Position numbers and translations under genes: made by a program
Shown: piece by piece, positions 45,059 to 55,986 of the stretch
Layout of the letters: every line of letters starts with the position of its first letter
How positions within the stretch are numbered: position 1 is the first letter of the stretch
The notes under the pieces: generated by a model
Database searches by the model: none
Seen by the model: only the letters and a program-made list of their open reading frames with translations
Told to the model about the DNA's origin: nothing
Origin: Siphonodentalium dalli
Taxonomy: Eukaryota; Mollusca; Scaphopoda; Gadilida; Siphonodentaliidae
Assembly (NCBI GenBank): GCA_032622095.1
Contig: CP136069.1
Location: 129,375,123 to 129,439,122 of the forward strand
Reading direction: 5' to 3'
Length of the DNA: 64,000 bases

Positions 45059-46458
45059 CAGGGTTTCCGCTAGGGGTAAATACATGAGGCCGTATTGGGG
45101 GGGAAAACATTCAACGCGACGGGAGAAAATTTTATGTTTGTCAGTGAAAAGTAGCCATTTCCTTGCACCTAAGACATGAAGTAGGAACATTGAAGCTACA
45201 TGCATAAAGTAAATTGAAACAGCGCATGTTTCTTTGACATCAAGTTAATTAGTTATTTATTTAGTATTTCCATCATCACTGTTCAGCGGCTAACCGTATC
45301 AAAGGTCAAGGATATCAGAATGCGAACCGGATTTCGTAACGCCTGTTTTTCGTACCGATATTCTGAAGCATAGTTGGTAAACCAAGATTAAAGTCCCCTC
45401 GCTACGCTTGTTTGACCGCGGTCACCACGGGCATTTTCGTAATTAAATCTAACATTTGTTTTATTTTAAGTGTTTTGTCAGTTACAATTCATTCTGGCTT
45501 GATCTAGCAATTCATAAATGAAAATCCTTGGACAGTTTCTCAGAATAATGCAGAATGAATTATAACTGACAAAAATAAAAACAAATAGTGATTTCTTCAC
45601 ATTTTGTGTTTGTGATGGCAGCGATCAGGCCAGCATAGCAGGGGACTGAACTCTGCCTTGCAATTTGAGTTGGTATATGTAGCCATGCAATAAGGCATGC
45701 ATGGCGGTAGGGAATATTCCTGAGAAGAACTAAACTATTTTTCATCAAATACTGTGATTCATGTTCGCCCCACATATTGGATCAAAAATGAAAATTAACC
45801 AAACTTGTACTCGGTTACAGTCTGTTAATCTGAAACTACAACAGTTCACTGACAACATTTTTTTTTAGAAATCAATCTTCCGATCAGTTAAGCTCTTAAA
45901 CTTATCAATATAAATGATGTCCCATTCAGCATCTCGAAACTTCCCGTCAGACGAAATGCGTCTTGAAATTCTCATAAGTCCCTCCAGCAATTTTGACTTG
46001 AGGCGAGTTTGTGTGTCCGACTTTATGTCGTTCATTAATATTAAACTGAACAGCCTCTCCACTGAAGATGTGCCTGCTGGAATTATGCATGTCATCTGAA
46101 GGAGTTTGATACACTGTGGAAAGGAATCAAGCAGATTACTCCTTGTCACGGGAACCGAGTGCGTGGGCAGTTTTCTTTGTCGGCAACGGCCCCTTTGATG
46201 TGACGATTGGTTTGTCTTTGACTAATTATAATGCCGACAAATCATTAAGATAGAGGACTATGTAGACAACTGTTCCTTGATTGCCCCGGTGCAACTGATT
46301 ACGTAGTAGTATCATTTAGGCATCAAGTGCACCTGTTAATCGTCCAGTGTCGGTGGCCCCATTCCCGGGAAAAGGGAATTGAGCTCGCCGGGTCATTATT
46401 GTCGAGGGGAATGAGGCCGCTTGACGGCCGGCCTGCATAATAAGTAGCGGAAACCCTG
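45059..46458. mobile_element. hAT element B with transposase remnant
   Basis: CAGGGTTTCCGCTA at 45059 and TAGCGGAAACCCTG ending at 46458 are 14-bp perfect TIRs. CAGGT lies on both flanks (5 bp matching, where 8 are expected for hAT). The left 130 bp matches element A. It contains the dimerisation-domain fragment at 46149-45865. Confidence 0.8.
45865..46149 (-). pseudogene. hAT transposase C-terminal dimerisation domain fragment
   Basis: The translation contains IIPAGTSSVERLFSLILMND, then IKSDTQTRLKSKLLEGLMRI. This is the hallmark motif of the hAT C-terminal dimerisation region (P.GTSSVER.FS, IK, R..L...L..LM.I). About 94 codons are open. The catalytic DDE region and BED finger are not seen, so it is the end of a truncated transposase inside a TIR-bounded element. 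Confidence 0.85.
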
Positions 46459-46903
46459 CAGGTACTAGCTGGATGGCTCCAAATTTGTATTTCAACTATC
46501 AAAAAGTTGCGAAAATGTATAATTTCGTCACAAATCAGTCGTGCACCATCACAAACCGGCGATATAACGACTTCCGATGTAACAGTTCCTACACACTGCT
46601 TTTTGGATTTTTTAGGAAACACAATCTTTTTTTTTGGCATGACCGTTTTAGTTTCTCTAATTTTAGGTGACATAGGCATGATATGGCGCCTAATGGCAGA
46701 GTCTGCTTCGTTCTCTTCTTATAGTGACCACGAAGTCGGAATTCGGCAAATGGTTCAAGCGATCGCGTCCTTCCACTCAATAAAAAGACTTTTGTTTCTT
46801 GAAATTGTGACCACTAACCGGTTTCCGCGTTCTGGACACAGGATGTTTATCGAAATCGAAAGTAGACGCGTTCAATTTATTCGTACATCGATGCTCCGTA
46901 CCG

Positions 46904-47820
46904 GTACACGATTGGCTAAAAGCCAAGCTTTGTGTCAGGCTTAGCGACTCTTAATGTTTACATGTTGGTCACCACATCCATCTCTAAAATATTGTGCTTG
47001 AAAATGGACAACTTCACCATGGATGGATATATATACATGCTACAGCTTTGTGTACGCCACCACCATGGCATGATCACTTACGAGAGATAACTCTATTAAA
47101 CTATCACACCATGCACAGTCACCTGAAATGTATTATATCAACTTAAAGATGCATAAACCGATTAAGCGCCTCTCAATTACTATTTATTTGGATTCGTGGG
47201 TAAAAACAAAATGTGATTCGAGTCGAGGAATCCACCTATCAAAGCTCAGAGTTATTATATATCGATTTTTTAAATCTATTATTTTTTCACCATCGATAAT
47301 TATTTGTGGCCCAGTAAACAGTCGACGAGCCGACGGTCTCGGACCAAATTGCGGATGAAGATTAATAACTCTAAAATCAGGAGGCTTTCTGTTGATAATA
47401 AGGCCAAACTTCGTCGAACAACATGTTGATAAATAACACGTTTCGGGCAATTTTATTCTATAGTTCACAGTGGTTAGCATTATTTTTGGGCAATTAATGG
47501 ATTCTGATAACTGAAGCGGCATTTCTTAAAAATGTTGTTGTTGTTGTTGTTGTTGTTGTTGAAATCTGATTATATGGGGACCATCGAATCGGATTGAGTA
47601 CCATTAACACCAAGGGGAATAACTTAGACAGGAAATTTGCCACTGTTACATAACGAGAGAGAAAGAGAGAAGTGTAGAATTTACTAACACTTTTTCTGTT
47701 GGTATTATGTTAATATTTAAGATTTTATAAAAATTCAGGACCTGTATATTTTACTGAAACTAGTATGCAGCCCAAACACCCCACGATTTCATTGTCATTA
47801 TTACTATTACCAGTTTCATA
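46904..47820 (+). repeat. Segmental duplication, copy 1
   Basis: 46904-47070 matches 48073-48240 and 47501-47815 matches 48384-48657. The copies share ACACGATTGGCTAAAAGCCA, ATGTTTACATGTTGGTCACC, TCACCATGGATGGATATATA and GGGGAATAACTTAGACAGGA. The two copies differ by the left part of a MITE present only here. Confidence 0.85.
47143..47607. mobile_element. TTAA MITE family II (inside segmental duplication copy 1)
   Basis: TTAAAGATGCATAAACCGAT at the left, GAATCGGATTGAGTACCATT then AA at the right. It includes a long TTG microsatellite (about 47532-47560). The right end alone is present in the duplicate at 48390-48473. Confidence 0.8.
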
Positions 47821-47996
47821 TTTCATATCAAGATGTCAAAAACCCGAGTTTTAATGTTCCATTATGTCAAAATTTCGTTGCCAAACTTTTCGCCTTAGAG
47901 GCCAAACTTTAAAAAAAAATTCGGGCCTCGGACGATTTTCATTCCCCACTAAATAAAGAATGATTTAAAACAATTGTTCTGTTATATATGGGGCCG

Positions 47997-48065
47997 ACTT
48001 CTCTGGGGCCGACTTCGCGTGTGGCCGTCTTCGTATGGGGCCGACTTCGCGCGGGGCCGACTTCT
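47997..48065 (+). repeat. Short tandem repeat GGGGCCGACTTC, five units
   Basis: GGCCGACTTC (one unit GGCCGTCTTC) occurs five times at 14-17-bp spacing, separated by variable 4-7-bp linkers such as TCTGG, GCGTGT and GTATGG. GC-rich island in AT-rich surroundings. Confidence 0.85.
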
Positions 48066-48072
48066 CCTGTAT

Positions 48073-48660
48073 TCTACACGATTGGCTAAAAGCCAAGCTT
48101 GGTGTCAGGCTTAGCGACTCTTAATGTTTACATGTTGGTCACCACATCCATCTCTTAAATTTTTTGCTTGAAAATGGACAACTTCACCATGGATGGATAT
48201 ATACATACTACAGCTCTGTGTACGCCACCACCATGGCACAAGAAAAGAAGGTGCATGCATCAGATCGCCATGAATTATTTTACAAAAAAATAGTCACATA
48301 CATTGGGGAAATGTTATAAAGTTAATATTAGAAATTGATATGTACGCATCTATCAGAACGAGATATCTGATGTACTCACGACCTGAAGCGGCATTTCTTA
48401 AAAATGTTGTTGTTGTTGTTGTTGAAATATCATTATATGGGGACCATCGAATCGGATTGAGTACCATTAACACCAAGGGGAATAACTTAGACAGGAAATT
48501 TGCCACTGTTACATAACGAGAGAGAAAGAGAGAAGTGTAGAATTTACTAACACTTTTTCTGTTGGTATTATGTTAATATTTAAGATTTTATAAAAATTCA
48601 GGACCTGTATATTTTACTGAAACTAGTATGCAGCCCAAACACCCCACGATTTCATCGTTT
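48073..48660 (+). repeat. Segmental duplication, copy 2
   Basis: Counterpart of 46904-47820. It starts after the GGCCGACTTC repeat and carries only the GAAGCGGCATTTCTTAAAAA and GTTGTTG right portion of the MITE, so this copy has lost it or has a different junction. Confidence 0.85.
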
Positions 48661-48759
48661 ATTCTGGTTCAAATAGTCATGAAACGGCGAAAAAGTAACT
48701 CTGTCTGAGTTTTTTTTTTTTCAAATCTCCCTACCGAACGCAAACAATTCACAGTACGC

Positions 48760-48954
48760 ATGGCAAACCAAACGAGACAAAGAGGGACTTCCAGAAAACT
48801 GTTCGTCGATATTAATAATATGCGAAGTGCGGGAGTCGCACCGAAAGTTGGCAGCAACCAGAATCTCAAGTCAGTCGCCCATTCAAGGACTAACCGAGCT
48901 AAACGTTGCTTAAAGGCCCACTTAATGTTTGAACCTCGAGATCACATTATATAA
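48760..48954 (+). CDS. Candidate first exon, unknown protein
   Basis: ATG at 48760 follows a pyrimidine-rich run. The frame of 64 codons contains RGTSRKLFVDINNMRSAGVA, then PKVGSNQNLKSV and AHSRTNRA. This has the look of a short basic, disordered N-terminus. The LFVDINN start and RxxL-like stretch are faintly reminiscent of securin or cyclin N-termini, but no family can be claimed. From about 48909 (TTAAAGGCCCACTTAA) the sequence looks like a repeat end, so the coding part may stop near there. No partner exon found. Confidence 0.25.
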   Translation: MANQTRQRGTSRKLFVDINNMRSAGVAPKVGSNQNLKSVAHSRTNRAKRCLKAHLMFEPRDHII

Positions 48955-48960
48955 AATATA

Positions 48961-50053
48961 TGCCATATTATATACCATTTGAAAAAGGAAGCTCCAAAAC
49001 ATTGTATTTTCAACTCATTCTATGTAATATACAGTTAACATTTTGTTTCTGTTGATAAACCGACGTGTGTTCTGTGCTCAAGTTTCTGCACAAAGTATAT
49101 TATTTTCAATGGAATGGAAATAACTGTATATCTTAAAGATATAGAGTTATTCCCCATCCATTGAAAATAAACAATAGTTTGAATCTGTTGCATTCTGGGA
49201 GCCGCAACGGTGAAACAGTTTCTATGATTTCAGTCATTTTCTATTACTCTATGGGCACCTTCTGAGACAGGGACGTTTCACACGGTGATGAATTATAGTA
49301 TTGTACTCCTATATTATGGCATAGATTGTTATTAAAACCGTATATCAAGGCACTATAAAAAAAATAATAGGTGACTCGAATATTAAATGAGACGTGCATA
49401 ATCAAACTCCAGGCAGAGTTATCTCCCATCGCTCTGCTGAGATACACTGTAAGGATTGCTTATATACGTGTTCTTAGTTCTTATGTTTTATGATTAAAAT
49501 TGTCGATGTCTGGCTCAGTTCATATTGTTCTTGTCAATGCCGAAAGAATTACCATTATTGCGAACTTTTGGTGGTCAAAATAAGACAATAGGTGACTAAA
49601 TATAGTTCCGACGATATGTAAAAATAGATGTATCGGTCCGCAAAGTACCATCCTTGTGGCAGTGCTATATCGCATAATCGCAGCGATAACGTAGAGGGCG
49701 CTGCATGGAGTTTGGTGCATAATATGCACCTGGGATTATATCACCACCTAAAATTAAGAAGATAATCTGAACAGATGTTAAAGGGTAGTATTTGACCAAA
49801 AGCATTCTTTTTCTATTCAGTGGACAAATTTATAATTTATCTATGTGGTGAGAGAAACAAAACCTACATTCACGGGATATCGAGTTCAGAAAATCTAAAG
49901 AAAACAGATAACAAAACAAGCTTCCACCATGTATGTCATTATACCAGGCCCATGTACATGTTTACATGCACTATAGTCAAGTCAATTCAATTCAATTTAT
50001 TTTTAACGTTTTAACGACACCATTCGGAAAGAAGCTTCGAGAAATGTAAAACT
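48961..50053. other. No gene seen
   Basis: Contains the 95-bp repeat shared with 36480-36575 (49005-49099) and otherwise unassigned AT-rich sequence. Short ORFs carry no motif. Confidence 0.4.
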
Positions 50054-51184
50054 GAAATATATAAACTTGTCTTGATGCAACTAAAGCCCAGATCATTGTG
50101 TGCATGGAAAAAGAGCAACTGCCTCAAACATTAATGTGACTATCAATGGCTAGAATATTACTGTCATCAAATTGTTCATCAGTTCATCAAGCCAATCAGT
50201 GAAATATTGTGCATGTCTATCACCTCATATGATCTGTTACTCTCACACCACCTAAAATATTCATGTCTGGCACAGTGACTGTTTGTCATTTATTATAACT
50301 GCGGTTGCTCCAGTAGACTAACAAAAATGTTTAAGGCATAATGCTAGATATTGGGCTGGTTGACAGACTAATCGGGAAATGGTTAGAAATTATGGAATTG
50401 TGTGTATCCTGTACAATGACCTAAGTTTGCATATATAAGTAAACTTTTCCTGATGCAACTAATGCCTAGATCATTGTATGCATGGGAAAAGAGCGAGCAA
50501 CTGTTTACTGTCTCAAACATTAATGTGACTATCAATGGGTAGAAAATATCTGTCATCAGTGCATCACGTCAATCAGTGAATTATTTGCATGTCTTTCAAC
50601 TCAGATGATCTCTCACAAGACCGAAAGTATCGAAGTCTGGTATAGTGAGCACTGTGACTGCTTGTCATCTATATATATAAATGAGTAGGATCTGTCCGGA
50701 TTCTTCTCTCAGACCCCTGGACCGAGTTCAACCAAATTTGGTGTGGTGACTCGGGGTACCCTGGCGGATGTTATAATGGTATTAGTCAAATTTTTTAATT
50801 AAAAAACAAAATTTGATTTTGTTAAATTGAGCAAGGAATTCAATCGTAAATATATATATATATATTAAAACAATATAAATAAATCCAAATGTTTCAATGA
50901 CCAAATGTGCTTGAAGCGCACAAAGGGGCCGCCGCTAAGTGAAGGCTCTGTCTAAGATCAAAATGTGTGTCCAACAAAGGGGACCACAGGTATCTCCGAT
51001 GCTGAATATAGGATCCCAAAGGGGGCCTGTTTCAGCTAGTTTAGTATAATAGAAGTAAGTTGCTCCAGTAGACTAACATATTAAGTGGTATGGAATATGT
51101 TAGATAATGGGCTGGTTGACAGACTAATCAGGAAATAGTTAGAAATTATGAAATTTTGTGTATTCTGCACAATGACCTAGGTTT
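50054..51184 (+). repeat. Tandem duplication of about 375 bp (second copy carries a Helitron)
   Basis: Unit 1 is 50054-50428 and unit 2 is 50429-51184. Shared blocks in order: CTTGATGCAACTAAAGCCCA, TCAAACATTAATGTGACTAT, GTTGCTCCAGTAGACTAACA, GGGCTGGTTGACAGACTAAT and ACAATGACCTAAGTTT. Removing 372 bp from unit 2 restores colinearity. Confidence 0.9.
50668..51039 (+). mobile_element. Non-autonomous Helitron (372 bp), boundaries set by an empty site
   Basis: Begins TCTATATATATAAATGAG after an A and ends CAGCTAG before a T, so the insertion is exactly between A and T without target duplication. An imperfect hairpin (AGGATCCCAAAGGGGGCCT, 51010-51028) lies 11 nt before the end. These are the hallmarks of Helitrons. 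The paralogous unit 1 reads TTTGTCATTTATTATAA where unit 2 without the element reads CTTGTCATTTAGTATAA, confirming the ends. No Rep/helicase coding, so it is moved in trans if at all. A (TA)n run is at about 50849-50866. Confidence 0.88.
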
Positions 51185-51334
51185 ACTGATGATCAGCAAG
51201 TTATAAAACTTTTTTTTTCAATTAAAACAGCTTCTGCAACAGGTTAAAATGTTATTTGAACTAACTGAGATCATTCCAGTCATAAGAGTGATATCAGTAG
51301 AGTTTTATGAGATTTTAGACCAATTTTAGTGAAA

Positions 51335-51475
51335 TTTGGGGGGGGGGGGGGGTGTCAAAAATTTGGGAGTAAAAAAAAAATTCTTGCAGGTTTGGGGGTG
51401 TTGGGTCCCCGAAAATACCAGATGCAAAAAAACGGCATACCTTCCTGCAAATTTTTTACTACACCCCTCCCCCTG
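51335..51475. repeat. Small foldback with poly-G end
   Basis: Starts with TTGGGGGGG (16 G), then TGTCAAAAATTTGGGAG, and ends AAATTTTTTACTACACCCCT, then CCCCCTGG, so the ends are imperfect inverted copies. The middle has GGGTCCCCGAAAATACCAG. The layout recalls the poly-G ends of the element at 57484-59118. Confidence 0.5.
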
Positions 51476-51763
51476 GTAGAAATATAATTCTTACCATAAT
51501 CGTGCAGCTATATATTGCTTATCAGCGCGATGCCGAGCATCCAATATGGAACCACCTGTTACTTGAGTCAGAGCTACGAATGATACTCTGCATCTATAGA
51601 TTAGCATGCATATTATATTATACCTACGCATGTGCACAACTAATCCACGATTCGGTATAACCATATATACTTAGACGGTATATGCACAAACGACACTTAT
51701 GCACACCCTGCAATTGTCGTAACTATATAGAGGGTATCGAATCGGGTGTCCGCTGCGATTTGT

Positions 51764-52226
51764 TTAAAGGTACTTAATCCGATCAGACGGTCCCCATATC
51801 ATCAAGTTACAACAAAACAACAACAAGATTTCTTCAAAATACGCCTTTGTTATCATAATCGATTAATTACAACAAAATAGTGCTAACCACTGTCAACTAT
51901 GGTGTAAAATTTCCCAAAACGTGTTATTTATCAACATGTTGTTCAACGAAATATAACAGTATTATTACTTGATTATCACGAAATGTGGCCGTATTGCCAC
52001 TTGATTGTAGAGTTATACATCTTCATCCGCGACTGTCGCCTTGACGAATTTTTTTCCAGGCCACAAATAAGTACATATCTCGAGAAATAATAATTAAAAA
52101 AAAATCGATATCTGATCACTCTGAGCTTTGATAGGTGGGTTCCTCGACTCGAATCAAATATTGTTTTACTCCCGATGCCAAAGAAATAGTAATTTGGGAT
52201 TGTTAATTCGGGTTATTCATCTTTAA
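51764..52226. mobile_element. TTAA MITE family II
   Basis: TTAAAGGTACTTAATCCGAT at the left and a diverged TTCGGGTTATTCATCTTTAA at the right. It combines the GTCCCCATATCATCAAGTTA left arm with the ACCCCCGAAGCC-type right arm (here ACTCCCGATGCC), so it is a hybrid of the two subtypes. Confidence 0.75.
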
Positions 52227-52337
52227 CTGTGTTTCCAAATTGGTGTCAGAAACATGAGTTTTCAACTTGGAGAAATTATATTTGTAGCATAAGTTCCACA
52301 CGTCTCTTCCAATTTCCCAACATCAAGGCAAAATCTG

Positions 52338-52780
52338 TTAAAGGTACTCAATCCGATCAGACGCTCCTAAATTACTATTTCTTCGAGTCGGGGAACCCAC
52401 CCATCAAAGCTCAGAGTGATTTTTGAAGTTTGTTATTTCTCGAGATGTGTACTAATAATTGGCACAGAAACACGAGGTCAAACGGACACATTGCGGATAA
52501 AAATGGATAACTCTAAAATCAAGTGGTAATAATAAACACTTGATTTCAGAGTTATCCATCTTAATCCGCAATTTTGAGCGAGACCACCCTTTTTACGGCG
52601 TGTTATTGGGCCACAAACAATAGAAATAATAAACTTCAAAAATTTATATCTGATCACTCGGAGCGTTGATGGGTAGGTTCCTCGACTCGAATCAAATAGT
52701 TTTACCCCCCCCCCCCATCCCACCCCCAAAGCCAAAGAAATAGTAATTTAGGAGCGTCTGATCGGATTGAGTACCTTTAA
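52338..52780. mobile_element. TTAA MITE family II, complete foldback
   Basis: TTAAAGGTACTCAATCCGAT and ATCGGATTGAGTACCTTTAA at the ends, with arms meeting near 52530 (CAAGTGGTAATAATAAACAC then TTGATTT). A run of about 12 C lies at 52705-52720. Confidence 0.85.
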
Positions 52781-53079
52781 ACGCGATCCCTATTTAAATT
52801 CCGATTCATATGGTCTTAAAACTAAACATTTAGGCTAATAGTATGAAATTAAATTAATCTAAAACACGGTTTTAATCATATATCTTTGATAAATTTATTC
52901 GTAAGATTTACTTTCATTTTCTATTTCCAGAAGAAATTAATTCCAAAAGTCATTCTCATTTTGCCCACTATCGTGTTCCTATTCAACTTTTCCACACCTC
53001 ATCCTTGACTGTGTGTTATATATGGCTATTTTATTCGAGATTGAAGGGACTAAATGCTTTCGAAGTAGGTTCATGTGAA

Positions 53080-53526
53080 TTAACCCTCCATGACTGGAGC
53101 TTCCTGAAAGTCGTTCTATTTTACATGTACTTGTTGACGATAGTTGTTTTGCAGGTTTTTGTAACAATAAATTATGTTAACACTTTCAAGACGGGAGCTG
53201 CGCTGGTGCAGCATTGAAGATCCGGTGCCAGTGCATTCTCTTATATATGCGAGTCGCCCATAGGGCATATATAAGAGAATGCATTGGCCTAACAATATCT
53301 ACATTGACCTTGTAAGCCAGTGCATTCTCTTATAAAATATGTGAGGCTCCCAATGGGTGACTCGCATATATATGAGAATGCAGTGGCACCGGATCTTCAA
53401 TGCTGCACCAGCACAGCTCAAGTCTTGAAAGTGTTAACATAATTTTTGTAACAAAAACCTGCAAAACAACTATCGTCAACAAGTACATGTAAAATATAAC
53501 GACTTTGTTCTTATTTTCTTTATTAA
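53080..53526. repeat. Palindromic region enclosing TTAA MITE family IV
   Basis: Outer arms GTTCTATTTTACATGTACTT, then GTTGACGATAGTTGTTTTGC (53113-53155) recur inverted at about 53455-53500. Within, 53177-53437 is a TTAA-bounded element with ends ACACTTTCAAGACGGGAGCT and its inverse. Sub-hairpins around TGCATTCTCTTATATATG occur several times. Confidence 0.75.
53177..53437. mobile_element. TTAA MITE family IV (copy 1)
   Basis: TTAACACTTTCAAGACGGGA at the left and TCTTGAAAGTGTTAA at the right; internal GCTGGTGCAGCATTGAAGAT inverted at the other side. About 260 bp. Confidence 0.8.
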
Positions 53527-53771
53527 TCCTTTCACGACCGGAGCTTCCTGAAATTTAGCGAAAACCCTGTGCCAATGCATTTTCTTATATATGTGAGTCG
53601 CTCATATATAAGAGAATGCGTTGGCCTAACAATATCTACCTTGACATTGTAACGCAGTGCATTCTCTTATATATGTGAGGCTCCCTATGGGTGACTCGCA
53701 TATATAAGAGAATGATCTGGCACGGGATCTTCAATGCTGCACCAGCGCAGCTCCAGTCATGAAAGGGTTAA
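53523..53771. mobile_element. TTAA MITE family IV (copy 2)
   Basis: TTAATCCTTTCACGACCGGA at the left and TCCAGTCATGAAAGGGTTAA at the right. It shares the ATCTTCAATGCTGCACCAGC block with copy 1. It is followed by another arm of the outer palindrome (AACTATCGTCAACAAGTATA). Confidence 0.8.
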
Positions 53772-53859
53772 CATACTTTTTTGTTATAAAAGTCTGCAAA
53801 ACAACTATCGTCAACAAGTATATGTTAAATAGAACGACTTTGTTTTTGTTTTTATTTTC

Positions 53860-54955
53860 ATTATTAATAACTCTCCGATAACGAGATTTCACATATCAGA
53901 ACCATTATGATAGTTATGTAAACATTACTGGCAAAAATGAGATTACCGATCATGCACAGTCCAATAAGGTTCCAAAGTTTTAAAGATACGATAAGCGTTG
54001 GCGGTGGGTATCTCTGTTAAAATAGTCACATCCGTTGAAACCGCCATACACACAAATAATATTATATTATAGACACATTTTGTTCTGATACAATTAATAA
54101 CTTCCATGTTACCGTAATGTTAGTACCCTGTGTTATGTAATCAATCGCCATGTTATGTCAACAAACAGTATGTAAAGAGTATGTGATAAGCAAAACACTC
54201 AACCCCAGACAGACCCCATGCACTATAATGGAACTTTAGTTAGAAATGCCACCGAGTTGTTTATCAAAGTTTTCCACTTCCAGCTGCCATTTTGACGGCC
54301 ATCTTGGACGGCGAGTTCCAATTTTACCCTATAATGGTGGCATTTTATCTTATCTTCACAAAAATGTATACATTTGTATACATATGACAAGACTGTCTCA
54401 CTATAATTTGCATCAAACTGATTTAGTGACCCGTCTGAAAAACGGTGGCCATGTTGGGCGCCATCTTGAATTTAACGGGTTCCACTTAACCGAAAGCTGG
54501 AACCAGCTGTATTATGATCAAGGATATAGTACAATATATGTGCGAAGTTTGGTGCTTCTATCCGGAAGTGAACGATTCTTCCATTAATGTGGGTTAAGCA
54601 CTCCACTATAGTACATACTTCTATATGAACCGTTTTATACTATCCATATTCATATCAAATTGGGACCTGACAACTCTCAACTTTTTGCACTTTGGAAGAA
54701 GTGATCGGACTGCAGACTTACATTATATTATATAGTTGATAAGTACCGTGCACCATTCAATTTCATACAGTTTAATACATATTTACAGTTACCAACCCTA
54801 GACTAATCAGAGTAACTACTTGACTGGATTGCTATTATCAAGTTCTATAATATGTTTTGTTTGTTTTGGTAAGATATACCAGTTTTTCTAGTCTTACCTC
54901 TCGGGTCCATTGTATGTAAAATGCATGCATTTTGTTTCAATAAATCAATATATCT
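53860..54955. other. No gene seen
   Basis: The ORF at 54246-54587 contains translations of a GGTGGCCATGTTGGGCGCCA-type repeat and a GACCCGTCTGAAAAACGG block that look like dispersed repeat; no motif. Otherwise unassigned. Confidence 0.4.
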
Positions 54956-54959
54956 ATCT

Positions 54960-55203
54960 AACAATAATAACCACTTGATTTTAGAGTTATCCATCTTACA
55001 CCCGCAATTTGTCTGTTTGAGCACGAGGCAGACTAAATTAGTGTCCCAGATCTGGAGAAATTAACGAATTTCAAAAATCGATATCTGATCACTCGATCTG
55101 AGCTTTGATGTGTGGGTTCCTCGACTCGAATCAAATATTTTTTTACCCCCGAAGCCAAAGAAATAGTAATATAGGACCCTCTGATCGGATTGAGTACCTT
55201 TAA
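54960..55203. mobile_element. TTAA MITE family II, right arm
   Basis: CCACTTGATTTTAGAGTTAT through ATCGGATTGAGTACCTTTAA. The left arm is missing. Confidence 0.7.
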
Positions 55204-55986
55204 CTCTTTATTAGAAGAGGGTTTACAGGTTATTTGGTTCCGATCAGTTTGCCCAGGTTGTGTGCGTAAAATTGTGTTAATTTATCGTTATTCACCCAAA
55301 GCGATTTATTACTCCAGCCGTTTGGTCGCTCACAGACTGACAAACAAACAAACAAACAAACAAACACAATTGAGTTTTATTAGTATCTATGTTCGTTTGT
55401 TTGTCTGCTTATAGGCGACCAAACCGCTCGAATATCGGAGCTGAAAAAGGTATATATAGGTGCCTGGGTCCCATCACATGCCTCATCTCAGTGCGCCTAA
55501 AGCCAGCATTGGGTAATGCACAGTAACATTACAGATACAGATACAGTATTACTTGTAGTTTATTAGCGCGCGCCGCATGTATACTGTTCTGCAATTTCTT
55601 GAAAGCTGTGGTCCGATGGGCATTTTATTTATAGATAATTGGTTTTTCCTGTTTAAAAGTCGAACTGCGCGACCAGGAGGCCTAGTCCGGTAAAAGGTGT
55701 AGTTGGGATTTCAATTTTGTTTATTGTCCTTTACATTATTAAGTCAACAATGTTGATTTTTGGTTTGTGACAAGCTATGTCAATTACCAATAAAAGAAAT
55801 TTAAAAGATAATTTGTAAGTCTTATATTTCAACTTTTATAGATATGTTTCGTTCTGCAGCCCACTGATGGTTGTGGTCGGAGACGGCCGAGTCGGCCGCC
55901 GGTTCGTTAATTAGGTGCTGGTTGTTATTGTTATTTTAACGGAATTCTGAGTTGGTCATTCGCGAAACCAATATATTTTATATTCT
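55204..55986. other. No gene seen; imperfect palindrome around (CAAA)n
   Basis: GACAAACAAACAAACAAACA at about 55335 lies between TTTGGTCGCTCACAGACT and its rough inverse TTATAGGCGACCAAACCGCT (55409-55428). No coding sequence. Confidence 0.45.

Noticed and set aside
46323-46944. ORFs on both strands around 46.3-46.9 kb, including MPMSPKIRETKTVMPKKKIV
   Set aside because: The minus frame crosses the right end of the hAT element and no motif is present; it could be a disrupted exon but nothing supports it.
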